Source: Acidobacteriota bacterium
GTDB taxonomy: Bacteria; Acidobacteriota; Thermoanaerobaculia; Multivoradales; Multivoraceae
DNA: 36,093 nt
Assembly (NCBI GenBank): GCA_026708285.1
Contig: JAPOVF010000022.1
Location: 1 to 36,093, forward strand
Direction: 5' to 3'
Shown here one piece after another: positions 1-7,676 of the stretch (its first letter is position 1; each line of letters starts with the position of its first letter). A program made the position numbers and the translations under genes. A model generated the notes under the pieces. It was not told the DNA's origin, did not search any database, and saw nothing but the letters and a program-made list of their open reading frames with translations.

Positions 1-55
1 CCATCGGTTCGCCCATGGCGCCGAGTCCGATGAAACCGATCGTGGGTCGTGGCAT
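1..55 (-). CDS. 3-hydroxyisobutyrate dehydrogenase-like NAD(P)-binding protein, N-terminus only
   Basis: The first 18 codons read MPRPTIGFIGLGAMGEPM, the start of a Rossmann fold with the GxGxMG nucleotide-binding motif typical of the 3-hydroxyisobutyrate dehydrogenase / 6-phosphogluconate dehydrogenase superfamily. These enzymes oxidise beta-hydroxyacids with NAD(P). The gene leaves the window on the left, so substrate residues and length cannot be judged. An AGAGGG ribosome-binding site lies 8 bases before the ATG, and a good promoter lies just upstream (70-98). The gene is divergent from the TetR gene at 100, which is therefore its likely regulator. The family assignment rests only on the N-terminal motif. 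Confidence 0.7.
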   Translation of the reverse strand, partial: MPRPTIGFIGLGAMGEPM

Positions 56-69
56 GGTGAAGGCCCTCT

Positions 70-98
70 ATTTTACTTATTGGACGCTTATCGTCTAA
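70..98 (-). promoter_or_regulatory. Sigma-70 promoter with overlapping TetR-type operator
   Basis: On the minus strand TTAGAC (98-93) and TAAAAT (75-70) are separated by exactly 17 bases, a good sigma-70 promoter reading into the dehydrogenase at 55. An imperfect inverted repeat, TTGGACG-CTTAT-CGTCTAA (80-98; 7-base arms with one mismatch, 5-base centre), covers the -35 box and ends one base before the GTG start of the divergent TetR gene. This is the usual geometry for a TetR operator that represses the neighbouring gene and its own gene. The operator assignment is inference from symmetry and position. Confidence 0.6.
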
Positions 99-99
99 A

Positions 100-678
100 G
101 TGTACATCGTGCCTCAAGCCGATGCCAGCGACTACGAGACCGCCGCGCAAGTGCTCGCCGAGTTCGCGAGCACGGGTTACGCGAAGACGTCGATGACCTC
201 CCTGGCCGAAGCGGCTGGCGTCGCGCGGCAGACGATCTACAACCGTTTCGGGCGCAAGGAGGCAGTGCTCGAATGGGCGATAGGCGCCGTTGTCCGCTCG
301 CTGCGGGCAGACGCGCTTGCATGTCTGGCCGACCCGGAGAGACCGACGGAGCAGGCGCTGCTGGACGCGTTCTGCTGCTGGTTGGGACCGGTCGTCAGGT
401 TCGTTCGCGACGGCCGGTACGGCGAGGAGATCCTCGGCCTCGGCAACGCCGCGAGGCGACGCACGGGCTCGTATCCCCTTGACGCCTTCACCACCGAGGT
501 CACCGGCGCGCTACTGGCGCGAGGAGTCCGCCAGCAACGCCGGGAAGCCGCCGATCTGGCGTTCGTGCTCGTCATGGCGGCCAAGGGGCTTCTCGCCGAC
601 AGCGAAACCGAAGCCGACTTCCGAACCGGTATGGCGCGCGCCCTTCGCGGGGCCGGAATCAACAGTTCGTCCGACTGA
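100..678 (+). CDS. TetR/AcrR family transcriptional regulator
   Basis: This 192-residue protein has the classic TetR layout: an N-terminal DNA-binding domain with a helix-turn-helix around residues 33-52 (SLAEAAGVARQTIYNRFG), then a helical ligand-binding and dimerisation region with no recognisable ligand signature. Length is normal for the family. The start is taken as GTG at 100; GTG at 109 is the alternative. With either start the leader is very short and there is no clear ribosome-binding site, so the mRNA may be nearly leaderless. The gene is divergent from the dehydrogenase at 55 and 35 bases upstream of an SDR gene on the same strand, which it probably co-regulates. The palindrome at 80-98 is its likely operator. 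Confidence 0.88.
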   Translation: MYIVPQADASDYETAAQVLAEFASTGYAKTSMTSLAEAAGVARQTIYNRFGRKEAVLEWAIGAVVRSLRADALACLADPERPTEQALLDAFCCWLGPVVRFVRDGRYGEEILGLGNAARRRTGSYPLDAFTTEVTGALLARGVRQQRREAADLAFVLVMAAKGLLADSETEADFRTGMARALRGAGINSSSD

Positions 679-713
679 ATCAGCAATCAAACGCCTAAGG
701 GAGATCCAGATAG

Positions 714-1550
714 ATGACCAACCGCACCGTACTCATCACCGGTTGCTCGAGCGGCTTCGGCAAGCTGGCAGTCCACACCTTCCGAGCCAACAGCTGGAAC
801 GTCGTGGCCACGATGCGATCGCCGGAGAAGGAAGCGGAGCTCACGGGCCTCGAAGGCGTCCTGGTTACGAGGCTCGACGTCAAGGATCCGCGGAGCATCG
901 ACGCCGCCTTCGAGCAGGGCACCGCCGCGTTCGGCCCGATCGACGCGGTCGTCAACAACGCCGGCTACGGCAGCAACGCGCTCTTCGAGCAGTCGCCCGA
1001 CGCCTCCGTCCGCGACATCTACGAGACGAACGTGTTCGGCCTGATGAACGTGATGCGTCGTGCCCTGCCCGACATGCGGAAACGGGGCTCCGGCTGCATC
1101 GTCAACGTGACGTCGATGGGGGGCCTGATGGGCCTGCTCGGCAACTCCGTCTACTCGTCGTCGAAGTTCGCCGCCGAGGGACTCACCGAGGCGCTCGCGC
1201 TCGAGTACAAACCGCTCGGCATCCGCGTCGTTTCCGTCGCGCCCGGGGCCTACCTCACCACCGCGTTCGGCGCCAACACGGACAACTACGTCGAGTCCGG
1301 CGACTCCCAACTCGTCGAGCACTCGCGGAAGCTCCGCGACCACTTCGCCGCGATCGTCGGAGACGGTGAGCCGCAGGACCCGCAGGAGGTGGCCGACAAG
1401 ATCTATGAGTGCGTAACCGCGGACGACGTCCCGGTGCACAACCCCGTGGGCGCCGACGCGGAGCGGCTCAGCGGTCTCATCGACAGCCTGCCGTCACGGC
1501 AGGCGTTCGTCGCCACGATGGAGCAGATGCTATTGCCGCCGGCCGGCTAG
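714..1550 (+). CDS. Short-chain dehydrogenase/reductase (SDR)
   Basis: This 278-residue classical SDR has the nucleotide-binding motif TGCSSGFG (residues 9-16), the NNAG motif (81-84), and catalytic Ser134 and Tyr147-xxx-Lys151 (YSSSK). It would be a cytosolic NAD(P)-dependent alcohol/ketone oxidoreductase; the substrate cannot be read from sequence. An AAGGGAGA ribosome-binding site at 697-704 supports the ATG at 714. It follows the TetR gene by 35 bases and is probably co-transcribed with it. Together with the divergent dehydrogenase this makes a small TetR-controlled oxidoreductase locus. Confidence 0.9.
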   Translation: MTNRTVLITGCSSGFGKLAVHTFRANSWNVVATMRSPEKEAELTGLEGVLVTRLDVKDPRSIDAAFEQGTAAFGPIDAVVNNAGYGSNALFEQSPDASVRDIYETNVFGLMNVMRRALPDMRKRGSGCIVNVTSMGGLMGLLGNSVYSSSKFAAEGLTEALALEYKPLGIRVVSVAPGAYLTTAFGANTDNYVESGDSQLVEHSRKLRDHFAAIVGDGEPQDPQEVADKIYECVTADDVPVHNPVGADAERLSGLIDSLPSRQAFVATMEQMLLPPAG

Positions 1551-1589
1551 GTGCCGCCGTAGGGCCCGTCGCGCTCAGGCATCCGTACG

Positions 1590-1862
1590 TCAGGGCCGTC
1601 TAGCGGGCGCCGTCACCCCACCTCGTCGTAGACGCTTCTCACCCTCCAGACGCCCATCGACCTCAAGCTCGTCGATGAGCTGGTTCAATCGAGTAGCGTC
1701 GAAGCCCTGCCGCAGCCCGAGTTCGCTGGGGCGGGTGCGATACGACTTCGCCGGGGGCCTTCCCTCCCGTTGGAGGCCGTTGCCGGACAGCAGACTGACG
1801 AGCTGGTTGAGCGACTGTCGGATCCAGGTCATCCCGTTGAAGCGGCTCAGCCGCACGCCCAT
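1590..1862 (-). CDS. Small hypothetical protein (90 codons)
   Basis: An open frame starting at an ATG two bases after the stop of the DUF4143 remnant encodes about 90 residues. The middle part (SELGLRQGFDATRLNQLIDEL, then EVDGRLEGEKR) has a balanced, helix-like composition that looks like real protein and is loosely reminiscent of small antitoxins. I cannot assign a family. The C-terminal RRGGVTAPARRP is low-complexity GC-driven sequence. It may be a remnant, like its neighbour. No clear ribosome-binding site was found. Confidence 0.3.
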   Translation of the reverse strand: MGVRLSRFNGMTWIRQSLNQLVSLLSGNGLQREGRPPAKSYRTRPSELGLRQGFDATRLNQLIDELEVDGRLEGEKRLRRGGVTAPARRP

Positions 1863-1863
1863 G

Positions 1864-2085
1864 CTACAGCGCACCGAAAGGCAGGGCCGTCGCTCCCCGG
1901 CCCAGCGGTAGTCGCACGTCGCCGGGATGAACAACGTACCCGGGGGCGGCGGCTTCTCCGAGGTCCCTCTGCAACGTCCTGATCGGCGTCGCCATCGCCG
2001 GGCGCGGCGTTATCGACACCTTCACTTCGACTGGCTTTCACGCCGACCTCGATGGCGAAGTCGACCTCGGTACCGGCCTTCGGCA
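1864..2085 (-). pseudogene. 3' remnant of an AAA ATPase with DUF4143 domain
   Basis: One frame carries AGTEVDFAIEVG (about 2045-2080), the conserved strand that precedes the nuclease-like core in DUF4143 ATPases. A different frame continues as KPVEVKVSITPRPAM and on to GYVVHPGDVRLPLGRG and TALPFGAL, followed by TAG at 1866-1864, which matches the usual C-terminal end of that family. The two parts are joined only through a frameshift near 2036-2044 and an in-frame TGA, and the N-terminal AAA module is missing. DUF4143 ATPases are commonly mobile or toxin-antitoxin-like genes, so this is a decayed accessory gene at the island edge. Between 2086 and 2230 I see nothing else. Confidence 0.6.
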
Positions 2086-2230
2086 TCGACTCAGCTACCC
2101 CCGCAAGTGGCAATTCTGCACTTCTACTGCACAATGTCCACCTTCTTCCCCCTCAATGCCGGTCGTGCGCGGAGGCGATCGCACCCCCGAACGCCTTGGC
2201 AGCGACTCCACCCGAATTCCCGGCAGGGCC

Positions 2231-5200
2231 TCAGCACCCTCCTCCTATCGTTGGATGCTGAAACCTGAAGCGGACCGAGCCCTGACCGATCTGCTTGAAA
2301 CGGTTGCGGGTCCCGTCGCCCATGGGATTGGGCAACTCCAGGACCATCCAGCGGTCCGGGCAGAAGACGAAAGGAACGTAGAGAATCCGGTACCGTCGAC
2401 GACCGCGCCGCGGCACTCTGGCTGCCACTCGCATCTCGTTCGGGGTCAACTCGAACTCGCCCGTGTTCTCCAGCGAGGACTTGACCTCGTACAGCCATTG
2501 TGCCTGCGGAGTGTTGACGCAGAAGTCGTACCCCGCAGCGTCGTCACCTTCGTCGCCACCGAAGAACCGTGTTCGATTGGTCGAGATCCAACACGTCTCG
2601 TCGACGGCCTCACCGTGATGCCGACGCAAGTAGCGGAACGCTAGCCACTCACTCGCGAGCCCCATCGCCCGCCGCAGGTCTTCGGGTGGGCGCTTCCTGC
2701 GTCCGGCTACGCGGCGGGTCCCATCGACGGGCGAGCGGCTGCCACCTGGAGGTGCGGCGAACTTCGCGAGTCTAGGCCGTCGGCTACGCTCAAACCACGC
2801 GTCGTTCCCGTCAATCCAGTCTTCCGCCAATCGTCCGAAGGCCTGAGCGAAAGAGGGATCGCCCGTGTCGAGGCTGTTTCCGGCGAAGTCGATACTCCGC
2901 TCCTCTACGATCCTGCCTTGCCGTTTCGTTTCGCGGCGCCGCTCCTCCTCTTCGACGGCGGTCTGGTCAAGCCCGAGTGTCGCGGGGTCCAGCGTCCGCG
3001 GCATCGCCTGCGGCCAACAGGCGGCACGGCGGCAGAAGCCTGGTAGTTGAGCGTCGTCAACAGGCTCAAAGTCGAGGAGCCCGGCGTTCTCAAGCTGCCG
3101 CACCACGGACTGCGGTTCTCCGCTCAACCAGGGTTCCTGGACGGGGACGCCGTTACGGCGACACCAAGCGAGGACGACAGCGCTTGCACGGGATGCGAAG
3201 CTACGCACTGACTTGCGATTCGTCTCCAGCAAGCCCCGCAACGACGGGAGATTGACATCGCGGTCCTCTCCCAGCACTTCGCCAAGCAGCCCCGTCACAT
3301 GGGTTTCGACGATTCGTTGATCCAGCGTTTCCTTCGTCCGGATCCACGCGGTATCGAAGGCTAGGAACGCCAGCGTCTTTCGTTCTACGTAGACACCGAG
3401 GTCCCGCTCTTCTCGGAAGTCGACCGCGTGGTGGCGCCGCAGGCGTTCCAGGATCCGCGGCGCCATCGGCCGGAGATAGGCCGCATACAGAGACCGGAGT
3501 TCGGCCTCGTTCGAAAGCGGCGGTTCGCCCAAGGCCAAGAGTGTACGGTTGAACCTCTCGTAGTCGAGATCCAGGCTCTTGCGCACCTCGGCACGATCCG
3601 AAGACCGCTCACAGGTGTCGAGCCAGTCTTCCACTGCGAGCTGGCCGGGGAACCGTGCGCGGACCCAGTTCCGGAGGTCCCAGCCTGGCCCCGCACCTTC
3701 CGCGCTGGCTTGGAGTTCTTCGGCAAACGCGACTTCTCCGAAGTAAGCGACAACCGGTGTCAGCAGATGCAGAACGCGACCGACATCGGTGCGCAACGCG
3801 TCCCGATGCTCCAGCAAGGTCTGAGCATCACATCGGAGAGCCTTCGCGAGCGCTTCGTCGGACGGTGCGTCGAGTACGCCGTTCCGCTGGCCTAGGGCGA
3901 GTTGCGGGAGGAGCGCCTCTAGGAACCGGAACCGCCTGTCAATCAGCCGTGAGACTGTCCGCGCGAGGTCTTTTCCCAGCGTCGTCCATGTCAATGGCAC
4001 ACGGTCCGACAGGATTAGCGTCGGAAGCGCCTCATCGTCGAAGCCATACCACTCCAAGCTGTCCCTCGGCGACGTGTCCTGCTCGTCAACGACCAGAGTG
4101 ATCGTCTGGCAGTGCCTGACTCTGATGGCCCGAACGCGCCGGTCGACGGTAGCGGGCTGGACGCCGCGTTCAAGCTGCTCGGCGAGCATCTCGTGGCCCA
4201 GGAGCACTATCTCTGGCAACCACCCCATGCCAAGAGAGGTCAGCAACGGATCGTTCATGGTTGGCACGAAGCGCTCGCCGTCGACCAAGAGCTGCACGTC
4301 GGTTCCGCCAAGCCGCCGGGGCGCGAACCCGCCCGTCGCCTCCAGTTGTTCGGCGACTTTCTCGGCCGGGGCGTCGCCGATGTCGAGCCAAGGGTACCCG
4401 GCGGAATCAAGGATTCTTGCCTCGGACCGCTGCGCGCTTTGGGCAAGAATCACCGTAACGGGCTTCGTCATATCTCCGTTCAGAATCTCAAGCCGGCCGT
4501 CCCGGCTCACGGCCAGTTCCAGGCCCGTGGGCAAGGCGGCACCCGCATCGGAAACCTCGAACCAAGCCCGCCGGTACTCCCTCCTGAAGACCAAGCGGTC
4601 GTGCGTGGCCAGCGCCGGAGTAACGGCCGCTAGCACCTGCAGACGCTCGGCTGCGGTTTCCGGGCTGTGCCAGTCCCGAAGCCCGAGGTCAGCACCGAAA
4701 ACCAAGTCCGCGAGCTCCTTGCTGTTCTCTACGAGACCCGCCACGGTGTCAGGCACACGATGCACGAATCGCGGAGGGCGCCGTTGCCTCGTTCTGGAAG
4801 CCCAACACTCGATCGGTCGACGGAACCCGGGTTCCTCATGAGTGCCCGCGGCAATCCAAGCTCTAGACCGGAGAAACGTCGCAAGCGGCGTTGGGAGCCG
4901 CCTCCGGTCCCAGTAGCGAGGCCGCTCGAATCGGCCGACCTCAAAGCTCAGGTACTTGGTGTTGTGCTGTTCCAGGTGCCTGAAAGCAAGTTCGTGAAAC
5001 GCTTCCTTCGCGCCTTCGGGAAACTCCTCGTACTCGACCTGCCCGGGCAGCCGCCACGCTTCGCCCCTTCTTCCATACATCGTGTAGGGATGTCCTAGCG
5101 GTGTACGCGACGCTTCTCGGCACCAGTCCGTATCCAGGGAGTTCTTAGCGTCACCCCTGCGCATCAACTGGTTCCAAGTCCTTCCCCCCGCACGCTTCGG

Positions 5201-7555
5201 CAGGTGGCCCGCAAGCGGCCTCAGACCATGGGAGACACCGAGTAGCATCAGGAAAGTGACCCACTGGCGCTTGCTGCCGCCGGGGACCGGCGGCCAGTCC
5301 GCGAAATCGACCAGGAGCCCGCTTCGGGCTCGCCGGCAATCTGCCGAGGCTTCGCTCGCTTCGACCAGGTAGTTTTCCACGGTCCGGCCGACCGGCGTCC
5401 ACGTCGATGAAAACGTCGCCTGCGTAGCTGGTTGCCAGCCGCTCAATGTCGGCACCCACAGGCCCGCGCCCAGTAGCACTTCCTGAAGGCCGTCGCCCGT
5501 GGCCCCATAGACTCCAAACGCCCATGTCAGAGCCTCCCGACGGCGATTGTCGTTGGCTCTGGCGCCCAAGGCAGACGCGAGGCCGGACAGGGCTTCTACC
5601 GGATCGTACTCGCGTGCGAGATGGGCCTCGAGGAAGGCGTTCAGCGTGTCCCGCCGGAATGGGATTCTCTCGTCGACGAAGCGGTAGCGCCGGGTGAGCG
5701 TCGCCGGTGGCAACGGGACGCCGTCCTTGGTGCGCTTGCGTCTGGTTGCTTCGGAGCGCACAAAGACGCCGCGTCCCGACGACGGTCCGGCCACTCCCGC
5801 CGCCCGAAGCTTCCTTGACCGATCCAGCATGATGGCCTTTCCAGCCAATGCGCCGAGATCTGCGCCGGCAGCACCGAACACGAGCTTGAGGTCATTGTAG
5901 AAGCGCGACCAGGTCCGCGGCTTGGCGTTCCTGTCTGCCAAGGATCGTGCGAAGAGCTCGGACCATTCGGCGAGGCGTCCGCTCGTCGGCTGCAGATTGC
6001 GGTCTATCCGGCGTGCCAAGGTTCCTAGACGCTCTCGTCGGTCATCGTCGAGTACCGGCGCCACGAGCTTCGCACCGGTTCGCTTGACGACCTCTGCCGC
6101 CTTCATTAAGGAGAAGCTCCCTGCGGGCCAGACGTTGACCCCCGCGAGACTGGCCCAGTGGTCACGCTCGACCGGTATCACCGGAACAACAGGCGCCTCC
6201 TTCAGCGAACTGCCCAAGCGGCCAAGGGCGGCATCGAGCTTTCCGGCGTGTGGACCGGTCCAGGCGACCAGATCGAAGACAGCGCGCTGGAGAACCGGCG
6301 TGTCCGCCCGTTCGGCGATGTGCAATGCCGCTTGGGCGCTCGCTTCCGCGGCTGCCTTCAGCAGCATCGCGTTCAGTGGCAGGTCGAAGTCCGCCCTGCG
6401 ACGGTCGATTCCCGCGAAGAATGGTGCGTCGAGATGGCCGAGAAGGGGCGCGGATGCAGCATCACCCATAGGCAGAAAGTTGTATAGGCGCCCCTCGGCC
6501 ACCGCACCCGGGGACATACCAACAGCAACTGAAACCGTCGGTTGGCCCTTCCAGTCGAGCCAGCGCTTGAGTTGCGGCGCTCCCGACACGCTTTGCTCGA
6601 CTGCTTCGAGTACGAGCGCCTTGTCCACTTCACGTTGAACAACGAGGAAGCGCCGATCCTGACCTACGCCGACCTCGTACATTCGGCAGTGTGGGGCGTC
6701 CCGCACGTCGCCCAATGGCCTCTGGCTGCGGCTCAATCGACGCCGATACGGCGAGCCGTCCGGTGTCTCCACGTCGATACGGAAGTCTCCGATGCGATCC
6801 AGGAACAGCAGAAGAGGCACTTCGAGGTCCGCAAGCGCCCGCGTTTGGCGCTCCGCCAGCACGATTGCTTCGGTCGTCGACAAGGGCACGACGATGACGG
6901 TCGCGTAGCCTCTCCGGGCATACGCGACGACCTCCTCAGGCTGTTCGAATAGCGGCTGAGGGACGAGGTAGCGCGGAATCGTGTGCGCAACTTCGCGGGC
7001 TCTAGTCGGACTGAGACCGTCCGCGAGAAGGAGGGTCTCGATCTCGCCCACGGCGGCGAACCGGAAGCAGTAGCCATCGAACTGTGCCGACTCACTGGCG
7101 CCGACACGCGAGAAAACGCGCACGTCGTCGGTCAGCGCCTCGACGCTCCTGAAACCGAGGCCCTTGTTGCCGATACCCTCGCCGATCTTCTTGGCGGTCG
7201 TCGCGAGGTTCTTTATGGCTTCGACGTCCTCCCTGCGGAAGCCGGTGCCTCCGTTGGCCACATACAGAGTCCCGTCGGTCCCGGAACGCACGACCAGCCT
7301 TACAGCAATCCGCCCTTGGTCTTGGCCCTGGTGCGCATCGTGCGCGTTCTGAATCAGCTCGTACAGAACCCGATCGCCATACTCCGCGCCAACGACTTCG
7401 TTCAGGTTCCGCAGACTCTCATAAACCTTGAGCCTCTTTTCATGCGCATCCACGGCGTGCCTCAACACATCCCGCACCTGCCTGTTCAGTTCCTCCGCCC
7501 GAACGGGGTGCGGCGTGTGGCCATCCCCTCGGGCCCTCTCAAACTCAAGGGCCAA
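2231..7555 (-). CDS. Giant sacsin-like GHKL ATPase with C-terminal DUF3883 nuclease-like domain
   Basis: This 1774-residue protein opens with a sacsin/Hsp90-type Bergerat-fold ATPase: N-box ELIQNAHDAH (residues 66-75, N70), second motif ANGGTGF (100-106) and lid glycine motif GNKGLGFRSV (129-138). A very long middle region (about 250-1600) has no family I recognise. The C-terminus (about 1631-1740) resembles DUF3883, with GYDF (D1677) followed by YEVKS (E1690, K1692), a D...ExK pattern of PD-(D/E)xK nuclease folds. The start is TTG at 7555, supported by CAGGAGC six bases upstream. A sigma-54-like promoter lies 98-112 bases upstream. It is the last gene of the defence block. Expected role: an ATP-gated effector acting on nucleic acid. 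The domain calls are fairly secure; the effector role is inference. Confidence 0.82.
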   Translation of the reverse strand: MALEFERARGDGHTPHPVRAEELNRQVRDVLRHAVDAHEKRLKVYESLRNLNEVVGAEYGDRVLYELIQNAHDAHQGQDQGRIAVRLVVRSGTDGTLYVANGGTGFRREDVEAIKNLATTAKKIGEGIGNKGLGFRSVEALTDDVRVFSRVGASESAQFDGYCFRFAAVGEIETLLLADGLSPTRAREVAHTIPRYLVPQPLFEQPEEVVAYARRGYATVIVVPLSTTEAIVLAERQTRALADLEVPLLLFLDRIGDFRIDVETPDGSPYRRRLSRSQRPLGDVRDAPHCRMYEVGVGQDRRFLVVQREVDKALVLEAVEQSVSGAPQLKRWLDWKGQPTVSVAVGMSPGAVAEGRLYNFLPMGDAASAPLLGHLDAPFFAGIDRRRADFDLPLNAMLLKAAAEASAQAALHIAERADTPVLQRAVFDLVAWTGPHAGKLDAALGRLGSSLKEAPVVPVIPVERDHWASLAGVNVWPAGSFSLMKAAEVVKRTGAKLVAPVLDDDRRERLGTLARRIDRNLQPTSGRLAEWSELFARSLADRNAKPRTWSRFYNDLKLVFGAAGADLGALAGKAIMLDRSRKLRAAGVAGPSSGRGVFVRSEATRRKRTKDGVPLPPATLTRRYRFVDERIPFRRDTLNAFLEAHLAREYDPVEALSGLASALGARANDNRRREALTWAFGVYGATGDGLQEVLLGAGLWVPTLSGWQPATQATFSSTWTPVGRTVENYLVEASEASADCRRARSGLLVDFADWPPVPGGSKRQWVTFLMLLGVSHGLRPLAGHLPKRAGGRTWNQLMRRGDAKNSLDTDWCREASRTPLGHPYTMYGRRGEAWRLPGQVEYEEFPEGAKEAFHELAFRHLEQHNTKYLSFEVGRFERPRYWDRRRLPTPLATFLRSRAWIAAGTHEEPGFRRPIECWASRTRQRRPPRFVHRVPDTVAGLVENSKELADLVFGADLGLRDWHSPETAAERLQVLAAVTPALATHDRLVFRREYRRAWFEVSDAGAALPTGLELAVSRDGRLEILNGDMTKPVTVILAQSAQRSEARILDSAGYPWLDIGDAPAEKVAEQLEATGGFAPRRLGGTDVQLLVDGERFVPTMNDPLLTSLGMGWLPEIVLLGHEMLAEQLERGVQPATVDRRVRAIRVRHCQTITLVVDEQDTSPRDSLEWYGFDDEALPTLILSDRVPLTWTTLGKDLARTVSRLIDRRFRFLEALLPQLALGQRNGVLDAPSDEALAKALRCDAQTLLEHRDALRTDVGRVLHLLTPVVAYFGEVAFAEELQASAEGAGPGWDLRNWVRARFPGQLAVEDWLDTCERSSDRAEVRKSLDLDYERFNRTLLALGEPPLSNEAELRSLYAAYLRPMAPRILERLRRHHAVDFREERDLGVYVERKTLAFLAFDTAWIRTKETLDQRIVETHVTGLLGEVLGEDRDVNLPSLRGLLETNRKSVRSFASRASAVVLAWCRRNGVPVQEPWLSGEPQSVVRQLENAGLLDFEPVDDAQLPGFCRRAACWPQAMPRTLDPATLGLDQTAVEEEERRRETKRQGRIVEERSIDFAGNSLDTGDPSFAQAFGRLAEDWIDGNDAWFERSRRPRLAKFAAPPGGSRSPVDGTRRVAGRRKRPPEDLRRAMGLASEWLAFRYLRRHHGEAVDETCWISTNRTRFFGGDEGDDAAGYDFCVNTPQAQWLYEVKSSLENTGEFELTPNEMRVAARVPRRGRRRYRILYVPFVFCPDRWMVLELPNPMGDGTRNRFKQIGQGSVRFRFQHPTIGGGC

Positions 7556-7652
7556 GGGGCGCTCCTGCTATCTGCCTGCGCATCTGGTCTTCACCGTTGT
7601 CGCCCGTGGCGCCCTGCATGAGGCCTTGTCAATCTTGGCCTGGGACGATCGG

Positions 7653-7667
7653 GCAACAACCGGGCCA
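7653..7667 (-). promoter_or_regulatory. Sigma-54 (-24/-12) promoter for the GHKL gene
   Basis: On the minus strand TGGCCCGGTTGTTGC matches the sigma-54 consensus TGGCACGNNNNTTGC except for A to C at one position, with correct spacing. The -12 GC is at 7654-7653, putting the transcript start near 7641 and giving an 86-base leader before the TTG start at 7555. The site lies 10 bases after the stop of the upstream NTPase gene. The same placement occurs at 18357-18373, and a sigma-54 activator is encoded in the same block, which makes chance less likely. Confidence 0.6.
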
Positions 7668-7676
7668 CGGCTCTGT

